Assembly: GCA_963780825.1 (NCBI GenBank)
Contig: CAWADL010000003.1
Coordinates: 349,729 to 413,728, forward strand
Origin: Roseiarcus sp963780825
Lineage (GTDB): Bacteria; Pseudomonadota; Alphaproteobacteria; Rhizobiales; Beijerinckiaceae
Length of the DNA stretch: 64,000 bases
Reading direction: 5' to 3'
Shown here: in pieces, positions 57,194-64,000 of the stretch
Layout: every line of letters starts with the position of its first letter
How positions within the stretch are numbered: position 1 is the stretch's first letter
The notes under the pieces: generated by a model
The model's input: the letters and a program-made list of their open reading frames with translations, nothing else
Databases searched by the model: none
Told to the model about the DNA's origin: nothing
Translations under genes and position numbers: made by a program

Positions 57194-59391
57194 CTTCGGC
57201 CTTTTGCGTCGCAGGCGCCGTGTCCGCTCGCCAACAATCCTGCAGATGGACGCGGCCGAATGCGGCGCGGCTTCGCTGGCGATGGTGCTGGCCTATCACG
57301 GCCGCTGGGCGCCGCTCGAGGAATTGCGACTGCGGTGCGGGGTTTCGCGCGACGGCACCAAGGCAAGCAACATCGTCAAGGTCGCTCGCGAATTTGGGCT
57401 GGCCGCCAAGGGATTTCGCAAGGAGCCGGGGGAGCTTGCGAGCTTGCCGCTGCCATCGATCATCCATTGGAACTTCAACCATTTCCTAGTGTTTGAAGGC
57501 GTCGTCGGCCACTTGGCCTATCTGAACGATCCGGCGCTCGGGCGCCGCCGCGTGGCGCTCGCCGAACTCGAGGAATGTTTCACCGGCGTCGTGCTCGCTT
57601 TCGAGCCGACATCAGAATTCGCGCGTGGCGGCGCACCGCCGCCCGTGTGGGGCGCGTTGCTGTCGCGGCTCGCCCGCTCTCGCGCCGGGCTCGCGCTGGT
57701 CCTGTTGGCTACCGTCGCGCTCGTGGCGCCAGGGATAGTTGCGGCCTCGTTCGCCAAGATCTTTATCGATCAGATCCTCGTCCAAGGTTACGACAACCTC
57801 ATCAAGCCGTTACTGATCGGTATCGCCGCGACGGCGGCGCTACGCGGGGCTTTGACGTGGCTGCAAAGCCGCGCCCTCTCGCGATTGGAGACGAAGCTCG
57901 CCGCCGTCTCCGCGGCCGAGATGGTGTGGCGACTGCTGCGTCTCCCTGTCGCCTTCTTCACTCAGCGCCATGCCGGTGATCTCGCGCAACGCGTCGCCGC
58001 GCTTGAGGACGTCGCACAATTGCTGTCGAACGGCGTCGCCCAAGCCGCGCTCGGGCTCGTCGGCGCGCTTTTCTTTGCGCTCGCGATGGCGGCGTTCAAC
58101 ACCAAGCTCGCCGCGATCGCCGTGCCGCTGGCGTTGCTCAACGCGCTGGCGCTGCTGCTGGTCGCGCGCCGTCGCGAGGCCGCGGCGCAGCGGCTGTTTA
58201 AAGAGCGGAGCCTGGTCTCAGCAGCAACCGTCGGCATGCTTGCCTCGATCGAAACCTTGAAGGCCGGCGGCTTCGAACGCGACGCGTTCTCGCGCTGGGC
58301 GGGATTCCACGCCAAAGAGTTTGCCGCAAACCGCGCCTTCGACGAATCCGGCTTGAGCCTGGCCGCATTTCCCCCGTTTGTCGCAGCGATATCGTTCGCC
58401 GTCCAACTCGGCGTCGGCGCGGACCAGGTGGTCGAGCGCGCGATCTCGGTTGGCGATCTCGTCGCCTTCCTGGCGCTGTCGGCGAGCTTTGCTGACCCAA
58501 TCGGGCGCTTGGTCGCGTTCGGCGGCCAGATGCAACAGATAAAGGCCAATCTCTCCCGCGCCAGCGACGTCGCCGCCTATCCGCTCGACGCGCGAGCGGC
58601 GACGTCAGCCTCTGTAGCCGAAGTCGCCGACCTCGGCAGGTCGCGGTCGGCGAGCGCGGCTACAGCAAAGCTCTCCGGGCGCGTTGAGCTGAAGGGTGTG
58701 ACCTACGGCTACAATCTGCTCGATCCGCCAACAATAAAGCCGTTCGATCTCATTGTACGACCTGGCGCGCGGGTGGCGCTCGTCGGCGCCTCAGGCAGCG
58801 GCAAATCAACCATCGGCAAAATTATCGCCGGCCTCTACGCGCCTTGGCAGGGGGAAATTCGACTTCGACGACCGGCCAGCCTCCGACATCCCGCGAGACA
58901 TCATCGCCAATTCGCTCGGCTATGTTGATCAGAACGTCTTCTTGTTTGAAGGTTCAGTGAGAGACAATCTGACGCTCTGGGACCGTAGTGAGGCCGAGGC
59001 CTCGCTGATTGAAGCGTTGCGCGACGCAGCGATCCTGGCTGATGTCGCCGTGCGCACCGGCGGCCTCGACGCGGCAGTCGCGGAGGCCGGCGCCAATTTC
59101 AGCGGCGGCCAGCGTCAGCGGCTCGAAATAGCACGGGCGCTTGTGACGGGTCCGAGCCTCATCGTGCTCGACGAAGCGACAGCCGCGCTTGATCCGATCG
59201 TCGAAAAACAGATCGACGACAGCCTGCGCCAGCGCGGCTGCGCCTGCATCATCATCGCGCATCAACTCAGCACGATCCGCGACTGCGACGAAATCATCAT
59301 GCTCGCGCGCGGCGAGGTGATCGGGCGCGGAACGCATCCGCACCTGCTCGCAACCTGCTGCGAGTACGCCGAGATGTTGCATGCACAATAG
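57183..59391 (+). pseudogene. NHLP-type peptidase-containing ABC transporter (C39), one frameshift
   Basis: The N-terminal C39 peptidase has the catalytic Cys in LQMDAAECGAASLAMVLAYH and His in HWNFNHFLVFEG; it cuts after double glycine. Then six membrane segments and an ATPase with Walker A VGASGSGKSTIGKIIAGLYA. Near 58857 the frame shifts; the signature NFSGGQRQRLEIARALV, Walker B LIVLDEATAALDPI and H-loop IIIAHQLST are in the next frame to 59391. About 735 residues in total. A palindromic repeat is inserted in frame between the two domains (58613-58664). Corresponds to NHLM ABC1 (TIGR03796). Confidence 0.9.
58613..58664. repeat. In-frame palindromic repeat inside the C39 ABC transporter gene
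   Basis: TGTAGCCG at 58613 and CGGCTACA ending at 58664 are the same termini as the intergenic elements at 1449, 19195 and 20787, here only 52 bases apart. It is translated as VAEVADLGRSRSASAAT, which is a low-complexity linker between the membrane and ATPase domains. Confidence 0.82.
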
Positions 59392-62194
59392 CGGCGATGG
59401 TTTCGACGCCGCCGTCGCACTCAACTCCGCCGCGCCCGTGCGGCTCGATGCGCTCGGCGCGGCGGCGGTCGTGGCGCGCGGGCCGGCCGACCTATTCGCG
59501 GCGCAGGTAGACGCCGACGGAGCGTTCGGCGTGCGGCGCCATCTGCTGCGGCTCGCGGAAGGCGAGGCGGCCTTTCCGGTTTCGACCACATCGCCCGATT
59601 TGGCGCTCGTCCTGGTGGGCGGCCTCGATGCGGCCTTGCGGCCGATGCACGATGGCGACGACGCGCAAGCCTTACGCGAAGGTTGGATCGCAGCATTGGC
59701 GCGGACCGCTTTCGGACCCGCCGCCGGTTGGCCCGACGGGGTGGAGCCTCGGTTGCTCGCCGCGGGCAAGTCGTTGCGGGCTGGCGCCGAGCCGAGCTGG
59801 GTCGTGGTCGAAGCGGGTCGTTTGGAGGCGCCGGGGTTCGTGCTGGCGGCCGGCGATCCGCCCACTCCGCTCGCTGCCGGACAATCGCTGATCGCGGCGG
59901 AGCCGACGCGAGTTGGTTTCGTTTCCCCTCCTTCGCTCGAGGCTGGCCGTCACGGTCTGGAGACGTTCCACAGCGGTGTGCTCGCCGCGCTCGGTCAAGC
60001 GGCGGCCTCGCGCCACATCGCTGCCGCCGATCGCCTTCACGCGCGCGCAAGGACCAATCTTGGCGCGATGACCGACGCGCTCGAGGGCCTCGCCGCGACG
60101 GTCGGTTCGCTCCGCGCGGGCTCGCCGCCTTCCTTGCCTCGAACGCCGTTGGTCGCCGCCTTCGCGCTGGTCACCGAGGCGCTCGGCGCGTCGCTGCGCG
60201 CCGAGCCGCCGCCATGGGCGGCAACCGTGATCGCGCCGCTCGCGCATTTCGCCGGACTTGGCTGTCGCCCCGTGATGCTGCGCGAAGCCTGGCATCTCAG
60301 GGACTACGGCCCGCTGCTTGGCCAATGGCACGAGAACGGGCGGCCGATCGCGCTGCTGCCGCGCCAGCCGGGCCGCTATGTCGCAATCGATCCGGAAAAC
60401 GGGACGCGGATCGACGTCGACACCCAAGTCGCTGCTGCGATATCGCCGAGCGCGACGATGCTCTACGCGCCGCTGCCTGACGCAGTCGACGGCGTCGTCT
60501 CGCTGTTGAGCCTGGGTCTCGAAGGGGCGCGCGGCGATTTCGCGCGGCTCGTCGCCGCCGGCCTCGCAGGCGGAGTGCTCGCGAGCGTCGCACCGGTCGC
60601 CGCCGGGCTGATGTTTGAAAGTGCGATACCCGATGGCGAACGCGGCGCCATCCTGGCGCTCGTCGCCGGACTCATCGCCGCTGCCGTCGGCGCCGGCGTC
60701 TTCGATCTCGTCAAGGGGATCGCGCTGTTGCGGATTGAGACCCGCCTCGAAGCTCGACTTCAACCAGCGCTGATGCAGCGGCTGCTCGCGCTTGCGCCGC
60801 GGTTTTTCCGCGATCACAACACGGGTGATCTGCACGATCGGCTGCAAGCACTCCCTCGCGCGCGCCGTCTTCTCGCCGGGGCGACGCTGACCTCGGCGCT
60901 CTCTCTGGCGCTGACGCTGCCCAGTTTCGTAGTCATCGCGGTCTACGGCGGCGCGCTGGCGTGGCTCTCGCTTGCGCTGCTCGCGACGGGCATCATGGGG
61001 GTAGCGCTTTCCGCGCTTGGAGAGTGGCGGCCACGCCGCGAGGCGGCGCAAGTCGGCGGACGCGAGACCGCGCTGCTTGTACAGATGCTACAAGGCATCG
61101 CGAAGCTGCGGGTCAGCGCCAGCGAACCGCGCATGTTTGCGCTGTGGGCGGGCCTGTTCTCGGCGCGCAGACGCGCCGTATCGAGCGCGAGCGTCTGGGC
61201 GGATGCGCGGGCTACATTCATTGCAACCTTTCCGACACTCGCCCTGGCTGTGCTGTTTCTCGCCGCCTACACGAGGACCGGGCCAGGCGGCGATCTCACG
61301 CTCGGCGGCTTTGCGGCGATCAACGCCGCGTTCGCACAGTTGATGGCTGCGCTCGGCGCAAGCTCCTCAGCACTGACGAGCCTCGTCGAGACGGCGCCGC
61401 TCCTCGAACGTATGCGCCCGATCCTCGCCGCCGAGCCGGAGACGCACGGACTAAAGTCCGATCCAGGTCCGCTCATCGGCGACATCGAACTGAGCCGTGT
61501 TACGTTTCGCTATGCATCTAATGCGCCCGATGTGGTCGACGGCGTCAGCTTGAGGATCAAACAAGGCGAGTTCGTCGCACTGGTCGGACCTTCGGGTAGC
61601 GGCAAGTCGACACTGATGCGGCTGTTGCTCGGATTCGAAACGCCGACGTCCGGGGATATCTTCTATCAGGACCATCCGATCGCTTCACTGGATCTGACGG
61701 CGTTGCGCCGGCGCATCGGCGTGGTGCTGCAGAACGGGCGTACGCTGTCGGGCAACATCTTCGAGAATATGACCAATGGCGCACCTTATTCGTTGAACGA
61801 TGCCTGGGAGGCGGCGCGAATGGCGGGGCTCGAGAACGACATCAAAGCGCTACCGATGGGCATGCACACCCAATTGACGGAAGGGGCGCCGGCGCTCTCC
61901 GGCGGCCAGGCGCAGCGTCTGATGATCGCGCGCGCGCTGATTGGGAAACCTGACATGCTGATGTTCGACGAGGCGACGAGTGCGCTCGACAATCCCTCAC
62001 AGGCCGTGGTCACGGCTTCCCTGGAGCGGCTCGGCGTCACGCGCCTTGTCATCGCGCATCGCCTCAGCACTGTACAGCGGGCCGATCGCATCGTCGTCTT
62101 GGACAAGGGCCGCATCGTCGAACAAGGCGCCTTCAAACAACTGATCGTACGGGGCGGCGCGCTCGCCGCGCTGGCGCGCCGTCAGCAACTCTAA
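59381..62194 (+). CDS. NHLP bacteriocin export ABC transporter permease/ATPase subunit (second transporter)
   Basis: The 937-residue protein has a long N-terminal region (about 400 residues, with a cNMP-sensor-like fold in relatives), membrane segments (SLALTLPSFVVIAVYGGALA, TFPTLALAVLFLAAYTR) and an ATPase: Walker A VGPSGSGKSTLMRLLLGFE, signature LSGGQAQRLMIARALIG, Walker B MLMFDEATSALDN, H-loop VIAHRLST. It lacks the C39 domain and matches the NHLM ABC2 type (TIGR03797). It overlaps the preceding gene by 11 bases. The frame is intact. Confidence 0.92.
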   Translation: MHNSGDGFDAAVALNSAAPVRLDALGAAAVVARGPADLFAAQVDADGAFGVRRHLLRLAEGEAAFPVSTTSPDLALVLVGGLDAALRPMHDGDDAQALREGWIAALARTAFGPAAGWPDGVEPRLLAAGKSLRAGAEPSWVVVEAGRLEAPGFVLAAGDPPTPLAAGQSLIAAEPTRVGFVSPPSLEAGRHGLETFHSGVLAALGQAAASRHIAAADRLHARARTNLGAMTDALEGLAATVGSLRAGSPPSLPRTPLVAAFALVTEALGASLRAEPPPWAATVIAPLAHFAGLGCRPVMLREAWHLRDYGPLLGQWHENGRPIALLPRQPGRYVAIDPENGTRIDVDTQVAAAISPSATMLYAPLPDAVDGVVSLLSLGLEGARGDFARLVAAGLAGGVLASVAPVAAGLMFESAIPDGERGAILALVAGLIAAAVGAGVFDLVKGIALLRIETRLEARLQPALMQRLLALAPRFFRDHNTGDLHDRLQALPRARRLLAGATLTSALSLALTLPSFVVIAVYGGALAWLSLALLATGIMGVALSALGEWRPRREAAQVGGRETALLVQMLQGIAKLRVSASEPRMFALWAGLFSARRRAVSSASVWADARATFIATFPTLALAVLFLAAYTRTGPGGDLTLGGFAAINAAFAQLMAALGASSSALTSLVETAPLLERMRPILAAEPETHGLKSDPGPLIGDIELSRVTFRYASNAPDVVDGVSLRIKQGEFVALVGPSGSGKSTLMRLLLGFETPTSGDIFYQDHPIASLDLTALRRRIGVVLQNGRTLSGNIFENMTNGAPYSLNDAWEAARMAGLENDIKALPMGMHTQLTEGAPALSGGQAQRLMIARALIGKPDMLMFDEATSALDNPSQAVVTASLERLGVTRLVIAHRLSTVQRADRIVVLDKGRIVEQGAFKQLIVRGGALAALARRQQL

Positions 62195-62211
62195 CGAAGT
62201 TCGAGGGCGCG

Positions 62212-62775
62212 ATGCGCAAGGTTCTCTATATCCTGAGCTACCTCAACGACGACGACGCCGCATGGCTCGCGGCGAACGGCTCAACGCGCCGTCCGGCCGA
62301 CGGCGAGATCATCATCCGCGAAGGCGTGATGATCGACCGGTTGTTCGTCGTGCTTTCCGGCGCAATCCGGGTGACGTTGGCGAACGGGGAGATCGTAGCC
62401 ACGCTCGGCGTCGGCGAGGTGGTCGGCGAGATTGCTTTCGTAGATTCCGCGGCGCCGTCAGCAACGGTTGCCGCGATGTCTCGCGCGGTGTTGCTCGAAA
62501 TCGAAAAGGCCAAGCTGCAAATCAAGATCGACGGCGATTTTGGTTTCGCCGCACGTTTCTACAAGGCGATCGCCGTGTTCCTCGCCTCGCGGTTGCGGGC
62601 TACGACACACCGGCTCGGCTACGGCAAGACCGGAGACCTCGCCAGCGAGCGGGCGCTGGAGGACGAGCTCGACAGCCATGTGCTCGACCGTGTCTCCGAC
62701 GCGGGCGAACGTTTCAACCGAATGCTTGGCGCGCTCGGCGCGGGAACGGTGACCGCGGACGAAGCGCGGCGATAG
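62212..62775 (+). CDS. Cyclic-nucleotide-binding domain protein linked to the export locus
   Basis: The 187-residue protein has a CAP-type cNMP-binding barrel (GEIIIREGVMIDRLFVVLSG, AIRVTLANGEIVATLGVGEV, the phosphate-binding-cassette-like VGEIAFVDSAAPSATVAAMS) and a C-terminal helical region without a visible helix-turn-helix. It follows the ABC2 gene by 17 bases. Similar cNMP proteins are typical partners of NHLP transporters. Because a nucleotidyl cyclase is encoded in the same locus, it may sense its product. Confidence 0.88.
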   Translation: MRKVLYILSYLNDDDAAWLAANGSTRRPADGEIIIREGVMIDRLFVVLSGAIRVTLANGEIVATLGVGEVVGEIAFVDSAAPSATVAAMSRAVLLEIEKAKLQIKIDGDFGFAARFYKAIAVFLASRLRATTHRLGYGKTGDLASERALEDELDSHVLDRVSDAGERFNRMLGALGAGTVTADEARR

Positions 62776-62875
62776 GCAAACAGGAGCGAGTGGAAACCTT
62801 CGGCTCGGACAGGGATCATGGCCCGGGAAATATCGCCACGCATCGCGCCGGCAAGATAGGGATCGCGGAGATCTT

Positions 62876-62998
62876 GGCGCGCTTCAGCCCGTAGAAATTA
62901 ACGTTCGCGATGAGCCGAGTGGTGCAAAACGAATAATCATTCGCCGCGCCGATCGTCGACGCCGTATCCCAGCTCTGAACTACCTTGCGTCTTCCAAA
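62876..62998 (-). pseudogene. Phage terminase large-subunit fragment
   Basis: A minus-strand frame carries FGRRKVVQSWDTASTIGAAN and DYSFCTTRLIANVNFYGLKR, which matches the nuclease domain start of phage TerL proteins (SWDTAS motif with the first metal Asp). Only about 40 residues are recognisable; flanking residues are unrelated. It is a prophage scrap next to the export locus. Confidence 0.65.
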
Positions 62999-63082
62999 AT
63001 CGCTTGCCGCCCCTGCGGGAATGTCGCAAACGGTCGCCCAGCCGACGGCGCCCTTTTGCGAGGCGCCGGGCGTGGGGATCAC

Positions 63083-63893
63083 ATGACCGCCTTGAAACGA
63101 ACGCTCGTGGTGGTGTTGACGACCTTCGGCGCCAGCGTCCTCGGGATGCTGGTGCAAACGATCGTACCGGCGTCCATTCTCACCGAGTTCGAAGGGCACC
63201 GTCGGCGCGATGGTTGGGCTTGTCACCCTGCTGCTGGCGCTTGTGCTCGGCTTCCTCGTCTTCACGGCGTTCTCTGTGTTTTCCGGCCAGCAATCGGAGG
63301 CGCAGTCGCTGGGCCCGCTGCTGATCGAATTCGACGTCGCGCTCGAAAATTACGGCGAAGGCGGCGAGAGCGGTCGCGCCGGCCTGCGCGCCGCGCTGGA
63401 GCGCTCGCGCAAGCGTTTCTTCGGCGACCTCCAGCGGGGGCCGCAACCCTGGACGTTGGAGGAGACGCGCGCCACGCTAAAGGGCCTCGGCGGGTATTTC
63501 GACAGCCTGAAGCCCGCGACGGACAAGCAACGTGAGGCGCTGGCCACGGCCCGCGATCTGGCGAAGCGCTTCAACGACACGCAGATGCTGATGGCCCGCC
63601 AGCTCGCCAATCCGTTTCCGCCCTATGTGATAACAGTCGTAGTCTGCTGGGCGTCCGTCCTGTTCTTCGGCAACGGACTGGTCGCGATGATCAACGCCGT
63701 GACGGTAATCGCGCATCTGGCCGGCGCCGCCGCCATCGGCAGCGCGATCTTCCTGATCCTCGAACTCAGCCAGCCCTACACCGGCTTCATCCGGCTCTCC
63801 TCCGCCGGCCTCGACAGGCTGTTGAAAGTGCTCGGCGAGAACGAGGCCGCGCGGGCGGGGAAGGCCGCTTCCACGATGTCCCCGACGCGCTGA
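63083..63893 (+). pseudogene. DUF4239 family membrane protein, one frameshift
   Basis: The N-terminal part (LKRTLVVVLTTFGASVLGML) and, after a shift near 63197, GAMVGLVTLLLALVLGFLVF, FSVFSGQQSEAQSLGPLLIE and a C-terminal pair of membrane segments (VITVVVCWASVLFFGNGLVA, AGAAAIGSAIFLILELSQPY) form a DUF4239 (bestrophin-like) protein of about 270 residues. Its function is unknown. The last 107 bases of the window hold nothing recognisable. Confidence 0.8.
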
Positions 63894-64000
63894 TTTTCAG
63901 CGGCAATACGCCCTGCTGCGGCGATACCCTGTCCGTACTTTGAACTCTCGGTGCGTCGCCGCAGGCGGATGCGCACTGTCGCGAGAACATAGGCCTGCGG

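Noticed and set aside
59672..61051. Minus-strand frame of 459 codons
   Set aside because: Antisense to the intact ABC2 transporter and extremely Arg-rich; a shadow.
62790..62895. 34-codon frame with GTG start and AGGAG
   Set aside because: No double-glycine motif or family feature, and it lies over the antisense terminase scrap; chance is likely.

Overview
The window is high-GC chromosomal DNA from an alphaproteobacterium of the Hyphomicrobiales type. Evidence is the gene order lptC-lptA-lptB, a chvI-chvG-hprK-EIIA-HPr block, hsp20 next to DUF1150, leuD, an A-type RNase P RNA, and a PQQ biosynthesis cluster as expected in methylotrophs or other users of PQQ dehydrogenases. A methylotrophic Beijerinckiaceae/Methylocystaceae-like host is my inference; no taxonomic marker was searched.

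Layout. 1-7.9 kb: murein hydrolase activator (partial), rlmH, rsfS, cupin, DoxX, RutE-like nitroreductase, LysR, SWIM/SNF2 helicase, mazEF. 8.1-11.7 kb: pqqA, B, D, E, then pqqC after a perfect hairpin, then a TfoX-N protein. 11.9-25.7 kb: housekeeping genes (folA, thyA, hsp20, a RecD-like helicase, ModE-type regulator, cyclic phosphodiesterase, leuD, alr, rnpB, plsC) with many intergenic palindromic repeats. 25.9-36.2 kb: parDE, xth, hugZ, the ChvG/ChvI plus PTS signalling block, an acyltransferase, the lpt operon and a tRNA with CAU anticodon. 36.5-47 kb: an accessory, decaying region (adhesin-like remnant, IS21 remnant, NiCoT, PEBP, two LysR genes, DUF4331 proteins, fragments). 47.3-51.2 kb: a secreted caspase-SEL1 protein and an OmpA / Gly-Ala repeat / S74-like fusion. 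51.6-62.8 kb: an NHLP-type peptide export locus. 62.8-64 kb: a phage terminase scrap and a DUF4239 membrane protein.

The most interesting part is the export locus. It has a class III nucleotidyl cyclase-ATPase-TPR protein, two double-glycine-leader peptides of different type, an HlyD adaptor, a C39-peptidase ABC transporter, a second ABC transporter and a cyclic-nucleotide-binding protein. One peptide (54 codons with leader, proline-rich core LNPQPLPPMPRILP) is on the minus strand and was found by reading the sequence directly. Cyclase and cNMP-binding protein in one locus suggest that cyclic-nucleotide signalling may be tied to peptide export; this is inference.

Caution: about twenty genes, many of them core genes (rlmH, thyA, alr, chvG, hprK, lptC), are broken by single-base shifts, often in short homopolymers. 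This looks more like residual assembly error than real gene loss. Such genes are listed over their full reconstructed span as type pseudogene, with the shift position given; most are probably intact in the organism.
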